This document shows positions 47,619-54,669 of a stretch of 64,000 nucleotides of DNA, piece after piece. Below the pieces are notes generated by a model that worked only from the letters and a program-made list of their open reading frames with translations, had not been told where the DNA came from and did not search any database. Position 1 is the first letter of the stretch. Every line of letters begins with the position of its first letter. The position numbers and the translations under genes are program-made. The stretch spans positions 1,922,001 through 1,986,000 of the forward strand of contig NC_008825.1 in the NCBI RefSeq assembly GCF_000015725.1, in the 5' to 3' direction. The stretch is from Methylibium petroleiphilum PM1 (GTDB taxonomy: Bacteria; Pseudomonadota; Gammaproteobacteria; Burkholderiales; Burkholderiaceae_C).

Positions 47619-47870
47619 GTGCCGTTGCGCACAAGCATCCTGCGCATGGCCGAGTATGGCCGCCAGCCCTGGACGATCTATGGCGTGCTGCCCACGCACC
47701 TGAGTGTGTCGACGCTGAGCGTGAGCAGCCTCTATGGCTCGCTGGCGGGCTTCGTCGGCTTCTACACGGTGCTGCTGATCGTCGAGGTCTACCTCATGCA
47801 GAAGTTCGCGCGTCAGGGTCCGGGCAGCCTCGGCACCGGCCGCTACCAGTTCGAGCCGGCTCACGCCTGA
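47619..47870 (+). pseudogene. cydA: Truncated cytochrome bd oxidase subunit I (last ~75 codons)
   Basis: From about 47646 the frame matches only the end of CydA: AEYGRQPWTIYGVLPTHLSVS with the last membrane helix (GSLAGFVGFYTVLLIVEVYLM) and the C-terminal tail; split here to GRQPWTIYGVLPT and FYTVLLIVEVYLM. The ~450 upstream residues with the haem ligands (His19, His186, Met393 in E. coli numbering) are absent. Bases before 47646 are unrelated. An ATG is available, but the fragment cannot hold haem, so it is a remnant. Confidence 0.88.
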
Positions 47871-47880
47871 AGGATCCGCG

Positions 47881-49023
47881 ATGCTTGACTATCCAACCCT
47901 CAAGGTGATCTGGTGGCTGCTCGTCGGCGTGCTGCTGGTCGGCTTTGCCATCATGGACGGCCACGACATGGGCGTGGGCACGCTGCTGCCCTTCGTCGGC
48001 CGTGGCGATGAGGAACGCCGCGTCGTCATCAATACCGTCGGCCCGCACTGGGACGGAAACCAGGTCTGGTTCATCACCGGTGGCGGCGCCATCTTTGCAG
48101 CCTGGCCGCTGGTCTATGCCACCGCGTTCAGCGGCTTCTACTGGGCCATGCTGGCGGTGCTGTGGGCGCTGTTCTTCCGCCCCGTGGGGTTCGACTACCG
48201 CAGCAAGATCCACGACGCCAGGTGGCGCAACACGTGGGACTGGGGCCTGTTCATCGGTGGCGCGGTACCGCCGCTGATCTTCGGAGTGGCCTTCGGCAAC
48301 CTGCTGCAGGGTGTGCCGTTCGGCTTCGACGATTTTCTCGTCAGCACGTACACGGGCAGCTTCTGGCAGCTGCTCAATCCCTTCGCGCTCCTGGCGGGTG
48401 TGGTGAGCAGCGCGATGATCACGATGCAGGGCGGCACTTACCTCGCGCACCGCACGGAAGGCGAGATCCAGCGGCGCGCGGCGCGGGGCGCCGTGGGCGC
48501 GGCCGTGCTGATGGTGCTGGCCTTCGTGGCCGCAGGGGTCTGGCTGCGCATCGGCGACATCCAGGGCTTCGTCATCACCTCGGCGCTGGACCCGGCCGCC
48601 ATGCCCGACCCGTTGGCCAAGACGGTGGTGCGCAGCGCTGACGGCTGGTGGCTCAACTATTCCCGGCAGCCCTTGATCTGGGCGCTGCCGGCCATTGGGA
48701 TCGCTGGCGCATTGCTGGCCGCCGGTCTCGTGGCGCTGCGCCGAACGTTGAGCGCCTTCGCGGCTTCGTCATTGGCCATCGTGGGCGTGGTCGGCACCGC
48801 TGGCGCCGCCATGTTCCCGTTCATCATGCCCTCGTCGAGCATGCCCAACGCGAGCCTGACGGTGTGGGACAGCGTGTCCAGCCCCATGACGCTGGGCCTG
48901 ATGTTGGCTGCCACGCTGGTCTTCATGCCGCTGATCGTGCTCTACACGTCATGGGCCTACCGGGTGATGCGCGGCAAGGTCACCGTGGCCCACATCCGCG
49001 CGAATGAACACAACGCGTACTGA
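47881..49023 (+). CDS. cydB: Cytochrome bd ubiquinol oxidase subunit II
   Basis: CydB (380 aa) is the second subunit of the bd oxidase. It is complete: MDGHDMGVGTLLPFVGRGDEERRVVIN is the family start (split: FAIMDGHDMGVGTLLPF), GPHWDGNQVWFITGGGAIFAAWP, FRPVGFDYRSK, and about nine membrane helices. It begins 10 bases after the cydA remnant stop. Without cydA in this locus it can only work if another cydA is present elsewhere. Confidence 0.95.
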   Translation: MLDYPTLKVIWWLLVGVLLVGFAIMDGHDMGVGTLLPFVGRGDEERRVVINTVGPHWDGNQVWFITGGGAIFAAWPLVYATAFSGFYWAMLAVLWALFFRPVGFDYRSKIHDARWRNTWDWGLFIGGAVPPLIFGVAFGNLLQGVPFGFDDFLVSTYTGSFWQLLNPFALLAGVVSSAMITMQGGTYLAHRTEGEIQRRAARGAVGAAVLMVLAFVAAGVWLRIGDIQGFVITSALDPAAMPDPLAKTVVRSADGWWLNYSRQPLIWALPAIGIAGALLAAGLVALRRTLSAFAASSLAIVGVVGTAGAAMFPFIMPSSSMPNASLTVWDSVSSPMTLGLMLAATLVFMPLIVLYTSWAYRVMRGKVTVAHIRANEHNAY

Positions 49024-49057
49024 TGCCACTTTCTCGGCCGTGGCCAGGAGCCGAACC

Positions 49058-49621
49058 ATGAACCCGACACTCCCCCTTGCATGCCCGGGCGCCCGCGCAT
49101 CGGTTGACGCAACTCCGCACGATCCTGACAAGCGGCAGTGGCTCATTGCCACCGGTGCGGCTGGCGGTGTCGCAGCCCTGGCCACAGCCGTTCCCTTTGT
49201 CTCCACCTTCGCGCCCAGTGAGCGGGCCAAAGCCGCGGGCGGTCCGGTGGAGGTGGACTTGTCCGACATGGCCACCGGAGGCAGCAAGACCGTGGAATGG
49301 CGTGGCAAGCCCGTCTGGGTCGTGAAGCGTACGCCCGCCATGCTGGCAGCCCTGCAGGGCCACGATGCCCAGCTCGTGGATCCGCAGTCCCAGAAGGACC
49401 AGCAAGCCGCCTATGCGCGCAACGAAGCGCGTGCGGTCGGCGCCGCGAATCCCAGTCTCCCTGATGGCTGGTCCGGTGGCTTCTTCTGTCCTTGCCACGG
49501 CTCAACCTTCGGTGGAGCAGGGCGTGTCTTCAAGAACAAGCCGGCGCCAGCGAACCTCGAAATTCCGCCTTATCGCTACGCGAGCGACTCGCGCATCCTC
49601 ATCGGCGAAGACGCCGCCTGA
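49058..49621 (+). pseudogene. Internally deleted Rieske iron-sulfur protein gene
   Basis: A 187-aa frame with the UCR_Fe-S N-terminus (DKRQWLIATGAAGGVAALATAVPFV, split here: KRQWLIATGAAGG) and a membrane helix, then DLSDMATG, WRGKPVWVVKRTPAML and DPQSQKDQQAAYARNEARA. Normally a C-T-H-L-G-C box follows ~15 residues later; here the text jumps from NEARA to VGAANPSLPDGWSGGFFCPCHGS, so only the second box (CPCHGS) remains. The [2Fe-2S] cluster needs both, so the protein should be inactive. The frame is otherwise open. It lies between cydB and cydX, not at a petABC locus. Confidence 0.85.
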
Positions 49622-49633
49622 AAGGGACATGTC

Positions 49634-49768
49634 ATGTGGTACTTCGCCTGGGTCCTCGGTGTCGGCTTCGCGGTGCTGCTGGCCATCATGAACGCGATGT
49701 GGGGTGAGAACGAGGCTGCGCGCGCAGCCGCTGGAAGGCACGCCCTGGGTGACACGGATCTGCCGTGA
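49634..49768 (+). CDS. cydX: Cytochrome bd-I accessory subunit CydX
   Basis: A 44-aa one-helix protein beginning MWYFAWVLGVGFAVLLAIMNAMW (given in two parts: MWYFAWVLG and FAVLLAIMNAMWGENEAA), which is the hallmark of CydX/YbgT. CydX stabilises the haems of the bd oxidase. It is too short for most gene finders. Its stop overlaps the ybgE start as GTGA. A ribosome-binding site (AAAGGGA) precedes it. Confidence 0.9.
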   Translation: MWYFAWVLGVGFAVLLAIMNAMWGENEAARAAAGRHALGDTDLP

Positions 49769-50064
49769 GTCGTTCGCTGTCAGACCACCATGACGCAGCA
49801 CCCGATGGGGCGTCCATGCATCTGCCCAGCCTGGCGGTCGGGCTGACGATCATGGTCGGCGGTACGGTGTATCCGCTGATGATGGCCAAGGCGTCGGGTC
49901 ATGCCGACCACGGCCTGGCTACGCTGCTGTTCTGGGCCATGAGTGCCGGATTCATTCGTGGTGTGGGGTTCGTCCCGCACCACAGGACCTGGCGGTGGAT
50001 CTTTTCTGGCTGGGCTTGCGCTGTAGCGCTGGCAGCGGCCGCTGTGGCTCGATGGGCGGCATGA
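49765..50064 (+). CDS. ybgE: Cyd operon protein YbgE
   Basis: A 99-aa membrane protein with three hydrophobic segments and the family text FWAMSAGFIRGVGFVPHHRTW followed by FSGWACAVAL (first part shown here in pieces: SAGFIRGVGFVP). E. coli YbgE sits in the same place in the cyd operon. The GTG start at 49765 is inferred from the overlap with the cydX stop. Role unknown. Confidence 0.85.
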   Translation: MSRSLSDHHDAAPDGASMHLPSLAVGLTIMVGGTVYPLMMAKASGHADHGLATLLFWAMSAGFIRGVGFVPHHRTWRWIFSGWACAVALAAAAVARWAA

Positions 50065-50088
50065 GTGCCGACCGAAGGCACGCAAACC

Positions 50089-50238
50089 ATGTTCAAACTG
50101 TTGCACGAGGGGGCCAGCGGCGCCATGGGCTACCTGCTGGCTGACGACGACACGGCAGAAGCCGTTGTCATCGCATCCGTTGGTCACCTAAAGGTGGCGA
50201 TCTGTGACACAGACTTCACCTGGGTCCACCAGCCGTAG
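50089..50238 (+). pseudogene. 5' fragment of a metallo-beta-lactamase-fold (persulfide dioxygenase-like) gene
   Basis: The first ~29 codons (MFKLLHEGASGAMGYLLADD, then TAEAVVIA) match the N-terminus of rhodanese-linked/persulfide dioxygenase MBL proteins, which continue with D-P-V and the metal-binding H-x-H-x-D-H. Here the match ends near 50175 and the frame runs into unrelated text up to a TAG at 50236. The remaining ~110 bases to the attachment site at 50287 show no recognisable gene. Confidence 0.75.
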
Positions 50239-50694
50239 TGAGCCAGGCGCAGCAGTCGCAACCACATCCGGTAGGCCCCATCTGTGAGTTGACATAATAT
50301 ACAGCCCATTTTCGGCGGAGATAGCGACAGAAGAGAGCAGGGCGGCGCCTGCGTCGGGGCCTCCGTCGAACCCGAAGAAGGCGGACAAGATGACCGCAAA
50401 GAGCAGCGCCAGCGGCACCCCGGCGCGCTCAAGCTTCTTCGCGATCCCCTCCCACAGTGACCGCATGGCGGGCTCAGTCGATCGCTCGGCGCGGATCGAG
50501 ACCACCACCTCGGCCGGGTCCAGTCCGGCCAGCTCGGCTAGTTGCGCGGCGTGCACGTCGTCGGGCGAGTTCTTGCCCGTGTTCCACCGCTGAACGGTCT
50601 TCTCCGGAACGTCCAGCTCGCGAGCGAGCCGGTAGTTAGAGGGCAGGCCGCGCGCTGACTTGGCGGCTTCCAGAAGTTCGCGAGTCGAGATCAT
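50188..50694 (-). CDS. HTH repressor with membrane anchor; C-terminus replaced by host sequence at attL
   Basis: A 168-aa frame. Residues 1-58 form a lambda-type HTH (YRLARELDVPEKTVQRWNTG, then SPDDVHAAQLAELAGLDP), reading like the DUF3693 repressors of filamentous prophages. A membrane helix follows at ~92-109 (PLALLFAVILSAFFGF). Residues 131-134 (LYIM) are the dif core itself; residues after ~137 come from host DNA. In the closed circle the frame would instead run 61974 to 61859 and give a 170-aa protein with a second hydrophobic segment (GLALGVWQWL). The start at 50694 is set by the HTH. It faces the early genes across an operator region. Confidence 0.82.
   Translation of the reverse strand: MISTRELLEAAKSARGLPSNYRLARELDVPEKTVQRWNTGKNSPDDVHAAQLAELAGLDPAEVVVSIRAERSTEPAMRSLWEGIAKKLERAGVPLALLFAVILSAFFGFDGGPDAGAALLSSVAISAENGLYIMSTHRWGLPDVVATAAPGSLRLVDPGEVCVTDRHL
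50287..50314 (-). other. Left attachment site (attL), dif-like
   Basis: On the given strand: AGTTGACATAA at 50287-50297 resembles the XerD-binding arm of proteobacterial dif read in reverse; TATACA at 50298-50303 equals the dif centre (E. coli dif centre TGTATA in the other strand); the arm after it, GCCCATTTTCG at 50304-50314, does not look like a XerC arm and belongs to the element. This is the usual pattern for one end of an element that integrates by Xer recombination. The site lies inside the repressor gene. Confidence 0.8.
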
Positions 50695-50890
50695 TTGGGC
50701 ACCCCTGTCCGTACGTACAAGGCCTGTACCGTACAGGACCGGCCCGACACCAGCAAGGCGCCCACTTGCGTACGGACGTGCATGTCCGGTACATTTGCGC
50801 CGTCCGCCGGGTTCGTCCTTAACGAAGCCCGACCCCGGCCCAGCCCCGGCGGACCCCTCAGGGGCGGGGCGGCAATGGAAGGGGTTCCAT
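50695..50890. promoter_or_regulatory. Divergent operator/promoter region of element 1
   Basis: The 196-base gap between the repressor and the first early gene. It has a perfect dyad CCTGTAC-C-GTACAGG at 50723-50737, flanked by GTCCGTACG at 50707-50715 and its exact inverse CGTACGGAC at 50769-50777; a related TGTCCGGTACA lies at 50784-50793. A possible rightward promoter has TTGCGT at 50766-50771 and TACATT at 50790-50795 (18-base spacer), so the right-hand half-site overlaps the -35. These are the expected operators for the repressor. A ribosome-binding site (GGAAGGGG) lies before 50891. Confidence 0.65.
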
Positions 50891-51094
50891 ATGGCGGGCA
50901 AAGGCCAGCAATTCATCATCGAGCTGCCCACGCAGCCCGGCATGCCGCAGCGGTGGGTCAAGCGCGTCTGTCGGGAGCAGGGCAGCTACTACATCGCCTA
51001 TGAGCGCACCAGCGCGCGGCGCATGTCCGGCGGCATCGTCTCGGGTGCGTTCGCGTGGATCGGCGTCCCTGACGCGAAGGTTGTGCCGGCATGA
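50891..51094 (+). CDS. Small early protein of element 1
   Basis: A 67-aa basic protein (MAGKGQQFIIELPTQPG, then QRWVKRVCREQGSYYIAYERTSARRM) with no known motif. It is the first rightward gene and is preceded by the strongest Shine-Dalgarno sequence of the element. Its stop overlaps the next start as ATGA. The place and size fit a small regulator or single-strand-DNA binding protein, but that is a guess. Confidence 0.7.
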   Translation: MAGKGQQFIIELPTQPGMPQRWVKRVCREQGSYYIAYERTSARRMSGGIVSGAFAWIGVPDAKVVPA

Positions 51095-51408
51095 GCGGCT
51101 TCGATCTGTCCACCCTGCAGCACGCCGAGCTGGTGGCGCTGCGCGCCCGGCTCGACGCGCTGATGGCAGCGACGGCGCCGCGCCTGCCGATCATCATCGG
51201 CGACCGCGTGTGCTTCACGTGGTCGGACTCGACGTTCTACGGCACGGTCGAGGGCTTCGCCGACGATCACCAGCACCGGCCCTCCGCGTGGCTGCGTCTC
51301 GCCGGCCATGCCTGGGTCCACCGCGAGCCGCTCGCGAACCTGCGTCGCGTGTGCGGCGAGTGCAGCGGCTGCAAGGCCCTCGCGCACCGGCCGGGGTGCC
51401 TGCAGTGA
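51091..51408 (+). CDS. Early protein with Cys-rich tail
   Basis: A 105-aa protein: an N-terminal helix (LQHAELVALRARLDALMAA), a beta-rich middle (IIIGDRVCFTWSDSTFYGTVEGF) split here at DRVCFTWSDSTFYG, and a C-terminal CGECSGCKALAHRPGC that could bind zinc. I do not recognise the family. Coupled to its neighbours by four-base overlaps. Confidence 0.65.
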   Translation: MSGFDLSTLQHAELVALRARLDALMAATAPRLPIIIGDRVCFTWSDSTFYGTVEGFADDHQHRPSAWLRLAGHAWVHREPLANLRRVCGECSGCKALAHRPGCLQ

Positions 51409-51512
51409 AGCGCCTTGCGCTCGTCCTGGCCATCCTCGCCGCCTACGCCGCGGCGAGCGTCGAGCCACCAGCGGAAACGATCACGGCGGCAGAGCAGGGC
51501 GCCCGGCCGTGA
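51405..51512 (+). CDS. Short one-helix peptide
   Basis: A 35-aa frame (GTG start) beginning MKRLALVLAILAAYAAAS, a signal-peptide or membrane-anchor type segment, followed by a short polar tail. The start overlaps the previous stop and the stop overlaps the next GTG (GTGA). The conserved overlap pattern is the main reason for calling it. Confidence 0.5.
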   Translation: MKRLALVLAILAAYAAASVEPPAETITAAEQGARP

Positions 51513-52081
51513 CCGTCGCAGTGCTGTTCGCCCGCGCTGATTCGGTCTACAAGACCTTGCCCGGCTGCGATGTGTGGGGCATCGATCGCGACGCGCGCCG
51601 CTGGCCTGGGGGCGTGCCGGCGGTTGCGCATCCGCCGTGCAGGGCGTGGGGCTCACTCCGGCACTTCGCGAAGCCGCGCCCCGACGAGAAGGATCTAGCG
51701 CTGTGGGCTGTTAGCCAGGTGCGCGCGCACGGCGGCGTGCTGGAGCATCCGGCGGCATCGACGCTCTGGCCCGTGGCAGGGCTGCCGGCGATCGGCGAGC
51801 GTGACGAGTTCGGCGGCTGGACGCTGCCGATTTTTCAAAGCTGGTGGGGCCACCGCGCGGACAAGGCTACGCGCCTGTACATCGTTGGGTGTGAGCCGCT
51901 CGACGTGCCGGCGATCCCGCTGCGCCTGGGCGAAGCTACGCACGTCGTCTCGCCGTCGTCTCGCATCCGCGCCGGCCACCCGCGGTACCGGCCGCAGCTC
52001 CGGAAGGCAGAGCGCGAGCACACCCCCCCCCAGCTCGCGGCGTGGCTCGTCGAGCTGGCGTCTAGGTGCCGGCCGTCATGA
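51509..52081 (+). CDS. Phage protein with an AHPPCRAWG motif, possibly methyltransferase-related
   Basis: A 190-aa soluble protein starting at a GTG (VAVLFARADSVYKTLPG, then DVWGIDRDARRW, AHPPCRAWGSLRHFAK, GGVLEHPAASTLW, WWGHRADKATRLYIVGC). The pattern of a conserved Asp region, then P-P-C, then E-H-P resembles C5-methylase or deaminase-like folds, but the SAM-binding F-x-G-x-G is absent. I believe similar proteins occur as hypothetical proteins in other phages. The upstream open frame from 51308 is not conserved-looking. Its stop overlaps the rep start (ATGA). Confidence 0.7.
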   Translation: MTVAVLFARADSVYKTLPGCDVWGIDRDARRWPGGVPAVAHPPCRAWGSLRHFAKPRPDEKDLALWAVSQVRAHGGVLEHPAASTLWPVAGLPAIGERDEFGGWTLPIFQSWWGHRADKATRLYIVGCEPLDVPAIPLRLGEATHVVSPSSRIRAGHPRYRPQLRKAEREHTPPQLAAWLVELASRCRPS

Positions 52082-54213
52082 GGCAGCGATTCAGCCCGGC
52101 GCCGATGCGCCCAGGCGAAACCCTGGGCGAGTATCGACAGCTCGACGGCGAAGCCCTCGCGCTGCGCCAGGACGAGCGCGACGCGCAGCAGCGCCTGAGC
52201 ACGCTGCCGGCGTCGTGGATAGATCGCCTGTACAACCGCTGGCGCCGCTGGCGTCTCGCCGATCGGGCGCCAGCGAATCTCGACTTGCTGCAGCGCGTGC
52301 GCAGCATCCGCGCGGCGACGGCGGCCGGGCTCAATCCCGACGCGAACGACACGGAGCTGTGCACGCTGGCCGACCTCACCGCGCGCGACATGGAGCGCCG
52401 TCTCGGGCAGCGCGAGCAGATCACGCGGGCCACCATCGCTCCGGCCGTCTCTCCGTGGTCGGTCGATTGGGTCGAGCGCTGCGCCACGCTCGCGGCCTTC
52501 GCTGAAGCGCAGCACTGGCTGGAGCGCCGCGGCGTCGTGCATCGCGTGCGCGGTGCCATCGTGCCTTTCCTGCGCCGCGTCTGCTGCGCGCGCTGGTGGC
52601 GCCGCGTGCTGCGCAAGGTGCACGCGCGGGCGGTCGAATCGACGGCGCGCGCGATCGGCCTCGTGCACAAGCGGGCAGGGTGCTACGTGAGTCACGACGG
52701 GCTCAACCGCCGCACCGGCCAGCGCGTGCGCAACGAACGGGCGCTGGAGTCGGTCGCGGCCATCAATGAGCACGGGCAGGCCTACACCCTCGCCGAGCTG
52801 GCGGCCCGTGGCCCAGCGAACCGCGAGATTCGTCGGCATGAGCTGATGACGCGCATTGCGGGGTTTGAGCTGATCGCGAAGGACTGCGACGACGAAGCGT
52901 TTTTCGTCACGGTCACGTGTCCATCGCGCATGCATGCCTATCGAACCAAGGGCGATGGGTACGGCGTGGAGCGCAACCCAAAGCACGACGGCACAACGCC
53001 GGACGAGGCTCAGCGCCACCTGTCGAAGCAGTGGCAAAAGTGCCGCTCGGCGGCCGATCGCGCTGGGCTACAGTGGTACGGATTCAGGATCGCAGAGCCC
53101 AACCACGATGGAACTCCACATTGGCATTTCTTGTTGTTCTTCCCCAAGATGGCGATACCTGGGGGAAGTGGTGCCGCCGTTCGTGGGCGCGACGGTGGAT
53201 GTGTCGCTGACGGCTCACCCGCCGCGCGATCCGCTCTAGCCTCCAGCGCCCGAGCTGGTCTCGCGCGGCCTGGATGTAGGGTGGCGGTGCGGCTCTTGCG
53301 GCGCTATTTTCTGTGGCAAGCTGACCCGGCTGAGAGAGGGGCCCGGAAGCATCGTGTTGAAGTAGTCAAGATCGATTGGACCCAGGGCTCGGCGGCCGGC
53401 TACATCGCAAAGTACGTCGCGAAGAACATCGACGGATACAAGGTCGAGAAAGACCTGTACGGGAACGATGCGCTCACCAGCTCGCGCCGCGTTGATGCCT
53501 GGGCCTCGACGTGGCGCATTCGACAGTTTCAACAGATCGGCGGTGCGCCGGTCGGCATCTGGCGCGAGCTGCGTCGCCTGCACCCAGACCAAGCCCAGGC
53601 CGCGGCCGGCGTCGCCTTCATGCTCGATGCGGTCAACGTCACCAGCGGCGCCGAGAAGATCGACGAAGCGCACGACATTGAGCGGCGCGAGACCGCGGCG
53701 CACGGCTGGGCCGCGTACACAGAGCTGCAGGGCGGCCCGCGCGTGCCGCGGCGCTCGCTGCGCGTGCGCCTGCTGCGCGAGCAGACCGGCGAAGTAGGGC
53801 GCTACGGCGAACTCATGGCGCCGCGGTCGATCGGCGTCGAGACAACAGAGATTCGCCTAGAGCGCGTGCCGGCCTTCGGCATTGTCAAGGCCTTCGATCG
53901 TCGGCGGACCGTGCTCGCGGAAGTGGAGAGCGAGCGGTGCGCCTGGATGATCGTGCCCAAGGGAACCGAGGGCGCAGCCGCATTGCGGTTTGCATTGCCG
54001 GGCGGCGAAGCCGCGCGGCCTTGGAGTCCTGTCAATAACTGTACGCGGCCGGACCTATACAAGCGTCATCCGGCGGCGCTGTTCGGGCCTTCGATAGAGC
54101 GCACGCGCAAGCGCGGGCGTTGGCATGCATGGGACCGGGGTCGGTCACACCCAAAGGAAGCCGACCATGAGCGAAACCACCCCCCACCGCAGCCCGAAGA
54201 TCGTCGCGGCTGA
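52078..54213 (+). CDS. Rolling-circle replication initiator (phage gpA/HUH endonuclease)
   Basis: A 711-aa protein of the superfamily that includes phage P2 A, phiX174 A and PM2 P12 (PF05840-like). The metal-binding HUH motif is PHWHFLLFF with His348 and His350, and the catalytic motif is GYIAKYVAKN with Tyr442, Lys445 and Tyr446, the two-tyrosine form typical of replicative, self-recycling nickases. Motif 1 is probably FFVTVTCPSRMH. About 48 residues between these motifs (~358-405) read as low-complexity Gly/Ala/Arg text and may be an insertion. Its last 15 codons overlap the next gene. It nicks the origin of the circular form; I could not place the nick site. Confidence 0.9.
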   Translation: MRQRFSPAPMRPGETLGEYRQLDGEALALRQDERDAQQRLSTLPASWIDRLYNRWRRWRLADRAPANLDLLQRVRSIRAATAAGLNPDANDTELCTLADLTARDMERRLGQREQITRATIAPAVSPWSVDWVERCATLAAFAEAQHWLERRGVVHRVRGAIVPFLRRVCCARWWRRVLRKVHARAVESTARAIGLVHKRAGCYVSHDGLNRRTGQRVRNERALESVAAINEHGQAYTLAELAARGPANREIRRHELMTRIAGFELIAKDCDDEAFFVTVTCPSRMHAYRTKGDGYGVERNPKHDGTTPDEAQRHLSKQWQKCRSAADRAGLQWYGFRIAEPNHDGTPHWHFLLFFPKMAIPGGSGAAVRGRDGGCVADGSPAARSALASSARAGLARPGCRVAVRLLRRYFLWQADPAERGARKHRVEVVKIDWTQGSAAGYIAKYVAKNIDGYKVEKDLYGNDALTSSRRVDAWASTWRIRQFQQIGGAPVGIWRELRRLHPDQAQAAAGVAFMLDAVNVTSGAEKIDEAHDIERRETAAHGWAAYTELQGGPRVPRRSLRVRLLREQTGEVGRYGELMAPRSIGVETTEIRLERVPAFGIVKAFDRRRTVLAEVESERCAWMIVPKGTEGAAALRFALPGGEAARPWSPVNNCTRPDLYKRHPAALFGPSIERTRKRGRWHAWDRGRSHPKEADHERNHPPPQPEDRRG

Positions 54214-54376
54214 ACTCGACGCGCTGCACTCCAGCTCGAGCACGAAGTTCGTGCCGGTCAACGTCGTCAAGGCGATCGAGCTGCAGCGCGAGCTGAACGC
54301 CGGCATCGTCGCGACGCTCGACGCTGCGGGCCTGCTGCCCGACGACGCGGCGCCGTCCAGATCGGACCCGGCTTGA
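54167..54376 (+). CDS. Small element 1 protein
   Basis: A 69-aa protein (SPKIVAAELDALHSS, then FVPVNVVKAIELQRELNAGI) that is mostly helical and acidic. A good ribosome-binding site (AAAGGAAG) lies eight bases before the ATG, inside the end of rep. No known family. Confidence 0.65.
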   Translation: MSETTPHRSPKIVAAELDALHSSSSTKFVPVNVVKAIELQRELNAGIVATLDAAGLLPDDAAPSRSDPA

Positions 54377-54378
54377 TC

Positions 54379-54669
54379 ATGGCGGCCGAGACCATCGGCC
54401 GCTGCAAGTGCCCGCTGTGCAGCTCCGACCGCGCGCGCCTGTCGCTCGCGAAGTCGAAGCTGTCGGTGATCACTTGCAACGCCTGCAACTTCCAAGGATT
54501 CGCGCGCAGCGATCGCAGTGACGACAAGCTGCGCGCGCTGCTGATCGCGGAGCCGGCCGCACCGCCGGCCGACGATCCACCGGCACCGCCGGCACCGATC
54601 GCCACGGCGCCGCAACCGGCGCCAGCGACGCGCGCACCGATGGGGTGGGGGGTGCTGGGCCATGCATGA
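54379..54669 (+). CDS. Zinc-ribbon protein
   Basis: A 96-aa protein with CKCPLCSSDRAR and VITCNACNFQGFAR, giving C-x-x-C and C-x-x-C about 20 residues apart, a classical zinc ribbon. The C-terminal half is a Pro/Ala-rich tail ending in MGWGVLGHA, where the hydrophobic end might touch the membrane. A TTG at 54373 overlapping the previous stop is an alternative start. Possible DNA-binding or packaging cofactor. Confidence 0.7.
   Translation: MAAETIGRCKCPLCSSDRARLSLAKSKLSVITCNACNFQGFARSDRSDDKLRALLIAEPAAPPADDPPAPPAPIATAPQPAPATRAPMGWGVLGHA

Noticed and set aside
51308-51508. Longer N-terminus for the protein at 51509
   Set aside because: The upstream codons overlap two coupled small genes and are Arg/Ala/Ser-rich without conserved-looking text; the GTG at 51509 overlaps the previous stop by four bases.
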